Shown piece by piece: positions 18,375-28,105 of a stretch of 64,000 nt of DNA (position 1 is its first letter; every line of letters begins with the position of its first letter). The stretch comes from an uncultured Anaerolineae bacterium (GTDB taxonomy: Bacteria > Chloroflexota > Anaerolineae > Promineifilales > Promineifilaceae). Below the pieces are notes generated by a model. The model saw only the letters and a list, made by a program, of their open reading frames with translations, ran no database searches and had not been told where the DNA came from. Location: contig CAJQMR010000011.1 in assembly GCA_905479495.1 (NCBI GenBank), forward strand, positions 124,001-188,000, read 5' to 3'. The translations under genes were made by a program, and so were the position numbers.

Positions 18375-20062
18375 GGCAGCTCCGACTTTTGTGGCTATTG
18401 CTGCTGGGTAGTGCGTTGGCCTGCGCTGCGCCGCCTTCGGTGGTGGCCCCACTGCCAGAAACGCCTGTGCCAACTTCTTGGCCAACCGCTACGGTAACGG
18501 CCGTTTCCCTCCCCACACCAACCACAAATCCGACAGCAATACCAACTTTGCAGCCATCCCCCACGGTGCCAGCTGGACCACAATGGCAAAATCCTCTGGA
18601 CGAAACAATGCGCGAAACGGCCGTTTCCCACAACGCCGTCTTCTACAATCTATCGCCGGAAAACAGTGGTCTCTGGCAGTATGATCTGGGCAGCTTTTGG
18701 CATCCCATTGCCCTGGTGATGAACGATACCACTGCTTTTTTGCTGGATGGGGGGCGCGTGCTGGCGCTCGATCTAGGACGTGGGGCTGCCCCGCGACTGT
18801 TGCTGCAACCGGGTGATTTTGTGGCCGATTTGCTGGTGCAGGAGCCGCTGGACCTGGCCCTGGTTGGGCAGCAGCTGCTGGTTTTGGACCGGGTAGGGGA
18901 TGTGTATGCGTTGGATTTGGCAACGGCCGTTTGGCAGCTAGAGCGACACGAACGGCCCATTGAAACAACTTCCAGCCATTATTTTGTGGCCCTGGGGCAC
19001 GATGCGGCCAGCAGCGACAGGCGATTGCGGTTGGAAACCAGCTACCATTATGCTCAATATTACTTTGCCGACGGGCGAGAACGGCTGTGGGACCTGCCAG
19101 AAACGGCCCTCCCGGTAGACGTAAGCGGCCTGGCGGACCAGGTTTATGTGCTGTGGCGCAATGATGACGGCACGGCCACGGTTGGCCTGTTTCAGGAAAC
19201 ACGGCGTCTGGCCGCGTTTGCCCCGGCTGTGACGATAACCCAACCGCGCCAAATTGTGGCTACGGAAACGGCCGTTTACGTGCTCGATGAGGCAGGCAGG
19301 CGCTTGCTCAGCTTGCAGCCAGAGACAGGTGCGCTCCAGGCCGTGTTCCAACTGCCCAATGTGGCAACGTTTGCCAGCAATCTAGCGGGGGATCAGCTCC
19401 TTTTTGCGGGGCGTGGGCAACTCTTCTTTTGGCAGCAGCCGGAGAACAGTCGCTTTGTGGCGGGTGGCCCTATTTTAGCCGCACCGCAGCCGCACGATAC
19501 GGCCGTTTGGCAAACCAACCTCGCCTATGCCTGGCCCATTTCTGGTGATTATCTCGATTTAACATCGCGCGATTTACAAATGCCGGGCGCGCCGCGTCAC
19601 TATCGCCAGGGTGTGCATGAAGGCACTGATTTTTACTGGGCCAAAGGCACCCCGGTTTATGCCGCCGCCGCTGGTACAGTCATTCGCGCCACGGTGGCGT
19701 ATGAAACACCCACTGAACGTGCGTTTAACCGGCGGCGCGCCGAAAATCTGGAACTGGGCTACACACCGCCAGACAATCTTGATTTTTATCGGGGGCGTCA
19801 AATCTGGATTTTGCAGGCGGATGGTTTGGTGGCCCGTTATGCGCATTTAAGCGAGATTGCTGCGGGGATTGTGGAGGGAACGGCCGTAACCGCCGGGCAA
19901 CAAATTGGTCTCATCGGCAACAGTGGTTCACCCGCCTCAGTGGATAGCGAAACGGCCGACGCTCACCTTCATTTTGAGCTGTGGCTGGATGGGCATTATC
20001 TAGGCCAGTTCCTCCGCCCCATCGAAATTCGCGAACTGCTCGAACGCCGCTTTGCTCCTTAA
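18371..20062 (+). CDS. M23 family metallopeptidase lipoprotein
   Basis: This is a 563-residue exported protein. The ATG at 18371 gives a lipoprotein signal with the Cys in ALACAAP, followed by a Pro/Thr linker. Residues about 80-390 form a beta-rich domain that may be a propeller. The C-terminal peptidase M23 (LytM) domain carries HEGTDFYW, the core GTPVYAAAAGTVI and DAHLHFELW, i.e. the usual His/Asp/HxH zinc ligands. Such enzymes cut or sense peptidoglycan. The ATG overlaps the stop of the DUF123 gene. The gene is rich in ACGGCCGT palindromes (about seven). Confidence 0.85.
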   Translation: MRQLRLLWLLLLGSALACAAPPSVVAPLPETPVPTSWPTATVTAVSLPTPTTNPTAIPTLQPSPTVPAGPQWQNPLDETMRETAVSHNAVFYNLSPENSGLWQYDLGSFWHPIALVMNDTTAFLLDGGRVLALDLGRGAAPRLLLQPGDFVADLLVQEPLDLALVGQQLLVLDRVGDVYALDLATAVWQLERHERPIETTSSHYFVALGHDAASSDRRLRLETSYHYAQYYFADGRERLWDLPETALPVDVSGLADQVYVLWRNDDGTATVGLFQETRRLAAFAPAVTITQPRQIVATETAVYVLDEAGRRLLSLQPETGALQAVFQLPNVATFASNLAGDQLLFAGRGQLFFWQQPENSRFVAGGPILAAPQPHDTAVWQTNLAYAWPISGDYLDLTSRDLQMPGAPRHYRQGVHEGTDFYWAKGTPVYAAAAGTVIRATVAYETPTERAFNRRRAENLELGYTPPDNLDFYRGRQIWILQADGLVARYAHLSEIAAGIVEGTAVTAGQQIGLIGNSGSPASVDSETADAHLHFELWLDGHYLGQFLRPIEIRELLERRFAP

Positions 20063-20078
20063 CGTTCCCATCATCTTT

Positions 20079-20087
20079 TGCTATAAT
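20079..20087 (+). promoter_or_regulatory. Extended -10 promoter upstream of the second S8 peptidase
   Basis: TGCTATAAT gives TGn plus a perfect TATAAT, 17 bases after the stop of the M23 gene. No clear -35 is visible. The architecture is the same as at 13512-13520. Confidence 0.62.
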
Positions 20088-20243
20088 ATCCCCATCTCAA
20101 AGATTTCATAATTGTAGTTCTATCTAATTGAATAGCTAAGTGACTAAACAGGCAGTGCGTTTTATCACCCAATACTTTTGTGCTTGCCCCCACACCCTTT
20201 GTGGTTGGTTTTGTGCTGCTTGGTCAGTTTGCCATACCAAACG

Positions 20244-20292
20244 AACCTGGTTCTCTTTGAGATTAGCCTCTTAAAAAGAACCAGGTTTTTTA
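20244..20292 (+). terminator. Terminator-like hairpin inside the leader of the second S8 peptidase
   Basis: AACCTGGTTCT (20244-20254) pairs perfectly with AGAACCAGGTT (20277-20287) and runs into six Ts. It would stop transcripts from the 20082 promoter after about 200 nt unless antitermination occurs. Confidence 0.72.
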
Positions 20293-20426
20293 TTACTGTT
20301 CATTGCGATTTACAAGGAGGTGACAATCAGAAAGGGGTTTCCCATTTATATATTTGGCAGGAAGGTTTTAGTAGTTAGCCAACTTTTTTTGAGAATAAGT
20401 TTTCGTTTTTGTATTAGGAGGAAGTT

Positions 20427-23400
20427 ATGTTTAAGCAATCCAAGCAGCGCAAAATCGGCTTTTTGCTGATTTTGCTTAGCCTGGCTCTGGTCTTAATCGC
20501 TTCGGCCGCGTCGGCAAGTGACAATGCGCCAACGGCCGTTGCCAACACCAGAGCCAAAATCCACCCCAACTTGCTGGCCGATATTGATGCCGCTTTGGCT
20601 GGGGATGTTGCGCCCAATGGTCCCGCTCTGGCCGCCCGCGCAGTAACTGACACGGGTGAGCTGCAATTTGTAGCCCGCATTTTGCCGGGGGCAGACCTGA
20701 GTGCCTATGCTTCACAATGGTTTGCCCGGCCCTTTACCGATCCGTTGGGCACCACAGTGGCGGCTGGTTTTGCCTTGCCTACCGCAATCTTGAAGATGGC
20801 AGCCGATCCGGCCGTTATCGCTTTGCAGCGCTCAGAATCCCTGGTTGAAGTTCCCGTGCCAACCGACCCGGATGTTACGGCAAGTCTGAACAGCAATGTA
20901 ACCCCGGCGCTCAATTTGTCTGGGGAAGCGAGCCCTGGCCCAGCGCCTGAAGGTTGGTATGGCACCGGCAGCGCTGTGCATGGGTCCCAGCAAGCCTGGG
21001 CCAAAGGCTACACCGGCGCAGGCGTACGCTACATGTCCAATGACTCCGGTGCCGATTACTGTCATCCTGACCTGCAAGGCACCTGGGCCTATGTGGATGA
21101 TGCTTCTTCGCCGTACTATGGTTTGCCGGAGATGTTTGATTCCATTTCCAGCTATTATGCGGCCTTTGACTATTACACTGGCACAACATTGATCAGTGAC
21201 GGTCTGGCCGATTACGCCGATACGTCGGCAACGGCCGTAGGCGACTTCAGCTTTGCACCCATTGGTGCTGCTGTGACGCATGATTACACCGTACCCAGTA
21301 CCAGCCTCAGTGGTGAATACCATTATGGTTCCCACCCTGACAAAGCATTGGCTGCTGTCGCTGACATTATTGGTGGTTCATTTGGTGACGGGACGGCCGT
21401 TTCTGGTGAACGGGCTGCCGTCCTGGTGGTAGATGAAAATGAAGCCGGTGTTTACGACACGGTTTACGTTGACCTGAACTACAATTTTGATTTTAGTGAT
21501 GATTCTCCCGCTCGCCTGTCCCGTGACTTTAGCAGTCAGGAAACAGCCTGTCTCGATTACGATTTTGATGGGCTGAACGATATTTCTGGCGGTCTGGTTT
21601 ATTTCGTAGCTGATGGCGAAACGGCCGTGCCCACCCTCGACTGGTATTGGGGCATTCCCGGTTCTGCTTACGGCAATGGTGACCTGGTTGCCTTCCATGT
21701 GCAAGACTTCACCGAAGGTGGTGGCACGCATGGCATGGGCACCACCTCTGTGGCCGTTGGCCAGGGCGTTGTGATTGGCTCTGTCAATTGGGGCGATGGT
21801 GGCTCTCCCATCGCTGGCTTCCAGGGTCTGGTTGTTGGCCCAGGCAAAGATGTTGCCTCAACCCAAAATGGCGATCAATATCTAACCCCGTTCATCGAAG
21901 ATGCCTACGTGTATGCCGGTTTAGGCTATGATGGCGTTTCCGGCACGGGTGACGACATCCAAATCGTCAGTAACTCTTGGGGCTTTAGCGGCACGGACAA
22001 TGATGGCTTTGACTTTTCATCGCGCCTGATTGATGTGATCAATCGATCCTATGCCCCGAACACGGCCCTATTGTTCTCCACGGGCAACGGCGCTCCTGGT
22101 TACGGAACGGCCGCACCGCCATCTCCAGCCAGCGGCATTGGCATTGGTGCCTCCACGCTTTATGGTTCCATTGGCCTCTTTGAGACAATCGAATCTGCCG
22201 ACCAAATCGTTGGCGGCGATGTAATCAGCTGGTCAAATCGTGGTCCAGGTGCCCGCAATGTAGTTGGCGCGGATGTAGTGGCCACAGGAGCCTTTGGTAC
22301 AGGCGACCTCTCCCTGAATGGCGTGTTGTGGGGAGCCATCGCCACCGATAACTTTGGCGGTACTTCCATGGCCGCACCCGTTGCTGCCGGTAACCTGGCC
22401 CTGATGTACCAGGCCTGGTATGAAAACTTCGGCCAATGGCCCACCTTTGAACAAGCCAGAACGCTCATTATGAACAGCGCCACCAACACAGAGCATGACG
22501 TTTGGTCACAAGGTGGTGGTCTGGTTAATGCCGATACTGGTACAGATGTGGCGGGTGGTATTCGTGGTTTGTTTGTTTCCCCGTCAGAGTGGTCTGTCGG
22601 CGACTACCGTGGTGATGAATATGGTGCCTTTGCCCACATCATCAACCCTGGCGAACGCGACACGCAGACTTTTACAGTTACCAATACAGGCGACAGCCGG
22701 ATGACCGTGCGCGTGACCTCAGAAACACACGTGCAGATTGGCTCAGATGATTTGTCGTTCACTTCGCTGGATCAATCGCTGGATCATGGCAGTTTTACCA
22801 CGCCAGATTACGCTTTCCAGGTGGATCAGTTGATCCCCGATGGTACGGATTTGCTGATGGTGCGCCTGTCTAAACCGTACGAGCAGTTTGACCCCAACGA
22901 GGATTTGTTTGAGCCGTTCAACAATTGGCGTGTTCACATCCAGGATTGGACAGACTTGGACAATGACGGCATCCTTTGGGATGATGCCAACAGCAACGGC
23001 AAGGTGGATTTAGGAGAGGTTGATACTGGTGAATATATCCGCTTCACCTATGGCTACGGCGTTGGCCCAACCCAAGAGGCCCGTGTTGCTAACCCGCTGG
23101 AGCGCATGGCCGACGGCATCTTTGTGACGTTGCGTCATCGTGACCAGGTACCAGAGGTGCCCCAGACAGACCTGGGTCTGGAACTCTCTTACTGGCAGCT
23201 GAGGAATTGGGATTGGGCACGACCGACGCGCCATGCCTTTAGCCTGGCTCCTGGTGAGACCCGCAGCTTTGATGTGACCTTGGGCGTGCCAGCTAATACC
23301 CCGTATGGCATGTACGAAGGCTCTGTTACGCTCCATTATGGCGATGAGGATGTTGTGATTCCGGTAACGGTAGCTGTGGCTGCTTCTGGCACTTCGTTTG

Positions 23401-24530
23401 CGTTTGGTCAGGCCAATGCCCCCGCTGGGCGTGGTGCAGCCATCCTTGACGTGCCCATGCTGTACGACAACGACACTGTCTTTGGCTACACTGACTACAG
23501 TTGGCGTGCTGAATCTGGCGACTGGCGCTTCTTCTGGACTGATGTCAACGGTGAAGATTTGCCGGAAACCGGCACTTCTTATCTGGTGGTAGACAACAGC
23601 TGGAGCGGTGCGGGAACGGACATTGACACCATCATCTTGGGTCCAACAGAAGATTGCCTGAGCAATGGTGTTGGCTGTGATGGCATACTGGATGGCTATC
23701 CTGGTTCCGCTTTCTATGGGCCGTACACGTTGTCGCAGGTTGGCGGCAGCGCGAACAATTACATCGGCAGCGGCCGTTGGGTGTTTAATACTTCCACGGG
23801 TGGCCCGCGTGAAATTGTGGCTGCGCCGGTGCAGGATGGTTTGCATGGCATTTTCATGCACCAGGTACGGGTAGATGGCAGTAGCCCTGACGAGCCGTTT
23901 GGCGGTATTGTTGGTTTGGTGAACCTGGATCCAGGTGCCATCATTTCTTCAGCGGCTGCTGGCTCTGGCTCTGCTAGCCTGACCATTAGTAGTGAGCTAG
24001 AGATGGGTGGCTTTGTGGCCCAGGGCTTTGGTCTGGGTGGGCCAGTTACCACCACGGAAGACATCTTCCAAGACGATCCCAATGATTCTTCAACGGCTTC
24101 TTCTGTCACTACTGTAGACATCACCAATGGTGCCTTGCTTGAGGTTTCTACCTGTTGCTCTGCTGGTTCGGATATTGACTTGTTTGTCTATGATCCTTCC
24201 GGGGCGCTTGTCGGTTCATCTACCACGTCTACGGATGTGGAAAATGTGACCGTGGTCTTCCCCGATGATGGGGCGTACACAGTTGCCGTACATGGTTATA
24301 GCGTGCAGGGCGGTTCAGATACCTTTGAATTGACGATCAATGCGGTTCAAGGGACCGATGTCTCCGTGAGCAACTTGCCAGCATCAATCCCGGCTGGTGG
24401 TTCGGCGACGATTGACGTGAACTGGGATACAACGGGCTTTGCCTCTGGCACTTACTCTGGTCTGATTTTGATGGGGCCAGCGGAAGCGCCAGGGTTATTG
24501 CAGGTGCCTGTGGAGATTACGGTTCCATAG
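20427..24530 (+). CDS. Giant secreted S8 family peptidase with PPC-like C-terminal domain
   Basis: This is a 1367-residue exported subtilase. A signal peptide ends around ASAAS/ASA (residue 30). By position the triad is Asp206 (SNDSGADYCHPDL), His435 (GGTHGMGTTS) and Ser647 (GGTSMAAPVAAG). The catalytic Asp motif is unusual (MSNDSG instead of VIDTG). About 230 residues are inserted between Asp and His and contain Asp-rich, calcium-site-like stretches. After the peptidase come beta-sandwich domains, and then a pre-peptidase C-terminal (PPC) domain near 1220-1310 (DIDLFVYDPSG). TAGGAGGAAGTT precedes the ATG. The last 2.9 kb lack the ACGGCCGT word that is dense elsewhere. Confidence 0.9.
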   Translation: MFKQSKQRKIGFLLILLSLALVLIASAASASDNAPTAVANTRAKIHPNLLADIDAALAGDVAPNGPALAARAVTDTGELQFVARILPGADLSAYASQWFARPFTDPLGTTVAAGFALPTAILKMAADPAVIALQRSESLVEVPVPTDPDVTASLNSNVTPALNLSGEASPGPAPEGWYGTGSAVHGSQQAWAKGYTGAGVRYMSNDSGADYCHPDLQGTWAYVDDASSPYYGLPEMFDSISSYYAAFDYYTGTTLISDGLADYADTSATAVGDFSFAPIGAAVTHDYTVPSTSLSGEYHYGSHPDKALAAVADIIGGSFGDGTAVSGERAAVLVVDENEAGVYDTVYVDLNYNFDFSDDSPARLSRDFSSQETACLDYDFDGLNDISGGLVYFVADGETAVPTLDWYWGIPGSAYGNGDLVAFHVQDFTEGGGTHGMGTTSVAVGQGVVIGSVNWGDGGSPIAGFQGLVVGPGKDVASTQNGDQYLTPFIEDAYVYAGLGYDGVSGTGDDIQIVSNSWGFSGTDNDGFDFSSRLIDVINRSYAPNTALLFSTGNGAPGYGTAAPPSPASGIGIGASTLYGSIGLFETIESADQIVGGDVISWSNRGPGARNVVGADVVATGAFGTGDLSLNGVLWGAIATDNFGGTSMAAPVAAGNLALMYQAWYENFGQWPTFEQARTLIMNSATNTEHDVWSQGGGLVNADTGTDVAGGIRGLFVSPSEWSVGDYRGDEYGAFAHIINPGERDTQTFTVTNTGDSRMTVRVTSETHVQIGSDDLSFTSLDQSLDHGSFTTPDYAFQVDQLIPDGTDLLMVRLSKPYEQFDPNEDLFEPFNNWRVHIQDWTDLDNDGILWDDANSNGKVDLGEVDTGEYIRFTYGYGVGPTQEARVANPLERMADGIFVTLRHRDQVPEVPQTDLGLELSYWQLRNWDWARPTRHAFSLAPGETRSFDVTLGVPANTPYGMYEGSVTLHYGDEDVVIPVTVAVAASGTSFAFGQANAPAGRGAAILDVPMLYDNDTVFGYTDYSWRAESGDWRFFWTDVNGEDLPETGTSYLVVDNSWSGAGTDIDTIILGPTEDCLSNGVGCDGILDGYPGSAFYGPYTLSQVGGSANNYIGSGRWVFNTSTGGPREIVAAPVQDGLHGIFMHQVRVDGSSPDEPFGGIVGLVNLDPGAIISSAAAGSGSASLTISSELEMGGFVAQGFGLGGPVTTTEDIFQDDPNDSSTASSVTTVDITNGALLEVSTCCSAGSDIDLFVYDPSGALVGSSTTSTDVENVTVVFPDDGAYTVAVHGYSVQGGSDTFELTINAVQGTDVSVSNLPASIPAGGSATIDVNWDTTGFASGTYSGLILMGPAEAPGLLQVPVEITVP

Positions 24531-24587
24531 TTGGTGCAAGTATGTAACTGAGTTCTTGGGTAGTTTGGTTTGAATTACCCGTTTAGC

Positions 24588-24625
24588 AGCCGGAGCGCAT
24601 CGCAAGATGCGCTCCGGCTTTTTTT
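24588..24625. terminator. Strong bidirectional terminator with GCAA tetraloop
   Basis: A perfect 14-bp GC-rich stem (24588-24601 with 24606-24619) is closed by a GCAA loop and followed by a run of seven Ts. It ends the S8 peptidase transcript and may also serve the convergent cytochrome operon. Confidence 0.92.
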
Positions 24626-24635
24626 GTGCTTGGGA

Positions 24636-26924
24636 TTAGGGAACGGGTGGTGGTGTGCTGGTGGGTTGGGGAACGGCCGTTGGCGTTGCCACAATTTGCC
24701 AGGAATCGGTCGTATGGCATCTGGAGCATTGCCCACGACCGTGATCAGACGGCCGTGTGTGGCACGCTTTGCAGTCCGTATAACCGGTGTGATCAAAGGT
24801 GACATCGGCCCAGTTAGAGCTATTGTGACAGCTAGAGCATTGTCCAGGCCAGTGTCCTCCGGGGGGCGTATGGCAGGCGGAACAATCGGTTAAATCCGTG
24901 TGATCAAGGGATACCTCCTGCCAATTTGTTGTGTTGTGGCAGTTGGAACATTGGCCCAGCCAATGCCCCCCCGTTGGCGTGTGGCAGGCCGCACAATCTA
25001 TCAAATTTGCGTGATTTACCGACGCATTTTGCCAGTTTGAGGTATTGTGACAATTGGAACATTGGCCTGCCCAATGGCCTCCCGGTGATGTATGACAAGC
25101 CTGACAATCATAAGCTCCCGCATGGTTAAAGGTGATGTCTGACCAATTGTTTGTATTGTGGCAGGCTGTACATTGGCCGGAATAATGCCCGGCAGCAACC
25201 CGCCCTCCATGGCAGCTTTGGCAGTCGGTCAGGCCGATGTGGCTAAAGGACACCGGGTGCCAACCTGTTGTTTGATGACAGTTGCTGCAATTGCCAGGAA
25301 AATGATTGCTGGCGGCCTGGTGACATTGGGTGCAGTTGGTTAGTCCTGCATGATTTACCCACACTTGCTGCCAGGCAGTTGTGAGATGGCAGCTGCCACA
25401 ATAGCCCGGATAGTGCCCGTCTGGCAGCTCTTGCTGGTGGCAGCTCTGGCAGTTGGTTTTTCCGGTATGGTCAAATGCAATTCCTTGCCAGGTTGTGACC
25501 GTATGGCAACTATCGCATTGCCCATCATAATGACCAGCTTGCACTTCATCTGCGTGGCAGTTTTGGCAATCCTGATAATGGGTGTGATCAAACGTAATAT
25601 CTGTCCAGCTAACCGTGCTGTGGCAGCTGAGACAAGTCCCTTCATAGTGGGGCTGCGGCTTTTCTACTTCATGGCAGGACAAACAATCTGTCATGCCCGT
25701 GTGGTTTACTGTGATAATGGTCCAATCCTCTACATCGGCGTGGCATTGGGCGCAGGTGCCCGGAAGGTGCTGATCTGGCGTTTCTTTTTGGTGGCAGGAT
25801 TCGCATTCTGTGACGTCGGCATGATCGTAGGTGAATTGTGACCAATCTTCTGTGTCGGTATGGCAAAGGGTGCAAGCGCCAGGGTAATGAAAGAGTGGCG
25901 TGTCTGGAGCATGGCATGATTCACACTCTGTCACTTCGGCGTGGTCGTAGGTGAATTGTGTCCAAGCTGCTGGATCGCTGTGGCACAGTTGGCAATCGCC
26001 GGGATAGTGAGTGGGGGTAACGGCCGTTTCCGGGAAGTTGATGAGCATTATTTCTGGCATTATCGGCAGGGGCAGATCTTGAGCGTGGCAGGAAAGGCAC
26101 TCTGTGATGCCTGCATGGTCAAATTGGTACGGCTCCCAGGAAAACGTGTTGTGACACGCATCGCACGCCCCAGCGAAATGATCAGGGTACAGGTCCCATA
26201 AAGTATTGCCGTTGGGAATACCCAGCATAGCGATGTTCTCGACGGGTTCCAGGGCGTGACAATCGGCACACACCGTGGACGTATTGGCATACTGGCCATC
26301 TTCATGGCAGCTTTCACAGGTTGGCAGGGCGTGGCCCATTGTCAGGGGGAACGCTGAATGATCGACATCTTCTGCTAGAAAGGGCACCAAAGCAGCCGAA
26401 CTGAGGTGCGGCGCGTTTTGTTCTTTGGGCAACTGGGCCGCTACTTCAGCCAGGGAATCGACTGCCTGCCATCTGTTCAACCGATTGGTTAACGCAGCTA
26501 TTTGGCCTGCTTCATCAGGCTCCAGGGCAGCGAGGACAATTTCGGTGCGCCGCAACAATGCCTTGAACTGAGCGTACTGAAATTCCTGGTCGTCGGCGGG
26601 GATGGTGTTGAGGTAGGTTACGGCCGTTTCCAAAGCCTCATTCAGCGATGTCAGGGCATATTGGGTTGCATTGGAGGAGTTGGCCTGGGCCAGGCTGGCC
26701 AGGCGGCGATCTGCCAGATTAAGGGCCAAAGTGGCGCGTTGCTGCTTTCCTGCGGTCAGGTGTAGCTGTGTTTGCTCACCCAGGTTTTGTAACTGATACA
26801 GGAATTGCCCCGGATGCAAGGGAGCCGTGAGGCTTAAGTAAATGGTGCTAAGCAATAAACCGAGCAGCACCAGCATTAAAAAAATGAAGGAAAGAAATCG
26901 CTTATTCATCAATTGTTGTTTCAT
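24636..26924 (-). CDS. 27-haem c-type cytochrome (cytochrome c3-like repeats), exported
   Basis: This protein of about 762 residues has 27 CxxCH haem-attachment motifs by my count. They begin near residue 225 and repeat every 20-30 residues, with phrases such as 'FDHTGxTDCxxCH' alternating with 'GHYxGxCxxCH', so haems are arranged in pairs. The N-terminus has a hydrophobic signal or anchor (FLSFIFLMLVLLGLLL). A helical stretch follows (PGQFLYQLQNLGEQ and on) that resembles DUF5667. The C-terminus is a Pro/Thr-rich tail. It should act outside the membrane as an electron wire. The ATG at 26924 has GGAGGATTGAG; the in-frame TTG upstream is disfavoured. It follows the 12-haem gene, so one operon is likely. 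Confidence 0.9.
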   Translation of the reverse strand: MKQQLMNKRFLSFIFLMLVLLGLLLSTIYLSLTAPLHPGQFLYQLQNLGEQTQLHLTAGKQQRATLALNLADRRLASLAQANSSNATQYALTSLNEALETAVTYLNTIPADDQEFQYAQFKALLRRTEIVLAALEPDEAGQIAALTNRLNRWQAVDSLAEVAAQLPKEQNAPHLSSAALVPFLAEDVDHSAFPLTMGHALPTCESCHEDGQYANTSTVCADCHALEPVENIAMLGIPNGNTLWDLYPDHFAGACDACHNTFSWEPYQFDHAGITECLSCHAQDLPLPIMPEIMLINFPETAVTPTHYPGDCQLCHSDPAAWTQFTYDHAEVTECESCHAPDTPLFHYPGACTLCHTDTEDWSQFTYDHADVTECESCHQKETPDQHLPGTCAQCHADVEDWTIITVNHTGMTDCLSCHEVEKPQPHYEGTCLSCHSTVSWTDITFDHTHYQDCQNCHADEVQAGHYDGQCDSCHTVTTWQGIAFDHTGKTNCQSCHQQELPDGHYPGYCGSCHLTTAWQQVWVNHAGLTNCTQCHQAASNHFPGNCSNCHQTTGWHPVSFSHIGLTDCQSCHGGRVAAGHYSGQCTACHNTNNWSDITFNHAGAYDCQACHTSPGGHWAGQCSNCHNTSNWQNASVNHANLIDCAACHTPTGGHWLGQCSNCHNTTNWQEVSLDHTDLTDCSACHTPPGGHWPGQCSSCHNSSNWADVTFDHTGYTDCKACHTRPSDHGRGQCSRCHTTDSWQIVATPTAVPQPTSTPPPVP

Positions 26925-26960
26925 CTCAATCCTCCGCAAATCTCTCCGGAGCGCCTGTTT

Positions 26961-28022
26961 CTAGTCTGTGGTGGATGACACATTGGCTCTTGCCAGCGGC
27001 ACAATATCTTCTGGTTCGCCGGTAGGATGGCAGGAGATGCAAGAACTTTCTGGTAGATAATCTGGGACGTTTTCTGGCGTGTGAGCCGTTTGCATATCAG
27101 CTGCTTCATGGCAATCTGTGCAGATGACCTGATTGTAAGCGGTGGCATGGCAAGAAACACAGTCCAAAGTTCCTTCATCCCCGTGATCTAGAGCAAAAAG
27201 ATGTTGGGTGAGCTGTGCCGGTGCCCAGGCAACGGCCGTATGGCAGCGCCCGCAATCTTGGCCAAACTGTCCGGCATGGATATCTGGCTCGCCGTGGCAG
27301 GATTCACACGTTTGGGTTGTGCCGGCAAACAGGTAATCGGAATGGCACTCAATGCAGCCGACTGCTTCATGCCCTTCTTGCAGGATATAAACGGTGTTGT
27401 GGTCGAATTCTACAATGGCCCCGGTACCATCGTGACAATCCAGACAGTTTTCACCATGTTCAGCGCTGTGCCGGGCGATAAGTTCGCCATCGGCATCTTC
27501 ATGACAGGCCAGGCAGCTTACTTCATCGCGGGCAAAACGGCCCTCTGTGTGGCAATCTTCACAAACCATTTGCGACGCATCAAAACGAACCTCGTGCCGG
27601 GTTAGGCTAAAGCTGCTCAACGCTTGATGATCGATATTGCTGAGTGGTACTTCGCTGATGACAACCTCACGGCCTTGGTGTTCAACGTGGCAGCTCTGGC
27701 ATTTTTCGGTGCCGGGCAAACGGCTGTGCAGCCCTACCGTTTCCGTGCGCTGGCGAGCAATCTCGATGTGACAATCCTGGCACTTGTTTTCGGTAATGCA
27801 ATGGACAGGGGCGTGGCAGTAGGTGCATTCTTCCTCGAACATGGCATGGGAATCATAGCCACCCAGCGTTTCCCCATTATGGTTGACACCAGAGAGGAAG
27901 CCGGGGCTAAGATAGACGTGCAGCGTGTCGTAATGGGCGTAAACGGCCGTAGCCGTCACTCCCACCAACAACACGCCAAACACAATTCGGAACCGAAGAT
28001 AGAAGCCTTTTAATTTCATCAT
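26961..28022 (-). CDS. 12-haem c-type cytochrome (cytochrome c3 family), exported
   Basis: This protein of about 353 residues has one N-terminal hydrophobic segment (FGVLLVGVTATAVYA) and 12 CxxCH motifs (CTYCH, CQDCH, CQSCH, CEDCH, CLACH, CLDCH, CIECH, CESCH, CGRCH, CVSCH, CTDCH, CISCH). The opening pattern 'ECTYCHAP...CQDCHIEIARQ...CQSCHVEHQG' is typical of cytochrome c3/c7-type multihaem proteins. It sits between the 27-haem cytochrome and the large exported protein, all on the minus strand. It is probably the periplasmic link in an electron-transfer chain. An ATG pair at 28022/28019 is the likely start; the longer frame starts with TTG. Confidence 0.87.
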   Translation of the reverse strand: MMKLKGFYLRFRIVFGVLLVGVTATAVYAHYDTLHVYLSPGFLSGVNHNGETLGGYDSHAMFEEECTYCHAPVHCITENKCQDCHIEIARQRTETVGLHSRLPGTEKCQSCHVEHQGREVVISEVPLSNIDHQALSSFSLTRHEVRFDASQMVCEDCHTEGRFARDEVSCLACHEDADGELIARHSAEHGENCLDCHDGTGAIVEFDHNTVYILQEGHEAVGCIECHSDYLFAGTTQTCESCHGEPDIHAGQFGQDCGRCHTAVAWAPAQLTQHLFALDHGDEGTLDCVSCHATAYNQVICTDCHEAADMQTAHTPENVPDYLPESSCISCHPTGEPEDIVPLARANVSSTTD

Positions 28023-28105
28023 GGCACGTACACCTGGCGTCAAAGAGACAGCGCTATGACCAGCTGTGGAGAGCTGGCCATAGCCTGCCTTGCAAAGAGG
28101 TATTG

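Larger units (their letters stand above)
20063..20426 (+). other. 5' leader region of the second S8 peptidase
   Basis: No gene is visible. The region contains an extended -10 promoter (20079-20087), a leader of about 150 bases, a perfect 11-bp terminator-like hairpin (20244-20292) and a strong AAGGAGGTGA (20315-20324) about 100 bases before the true start, which has its own TAGGAGGAAGTT. The layout mirrors the leader at 13512-13833, although the sequences differ. Confidence 0.6.

Noticed and set aside
18489..19202. 237-codon minus-strand frame inside the M23 gene
   Set aside because: Pro/Arg/His-rich antisense shadow of an M23 lipoprotein with visible signal and zinc motifs.
23010..23861. 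283-codon minus-strand frame inside the second S8 peptidase gene
   Set aside because: Antisense to a long, domain-rich gene; no start signal or recognised motif.
24720..26330. Regular repeats in the cytochrome gene as a possible CRISPR or tandem DNA array
   Set aside because: They are the coding units of CxxCH haem repeats with variable DNA.
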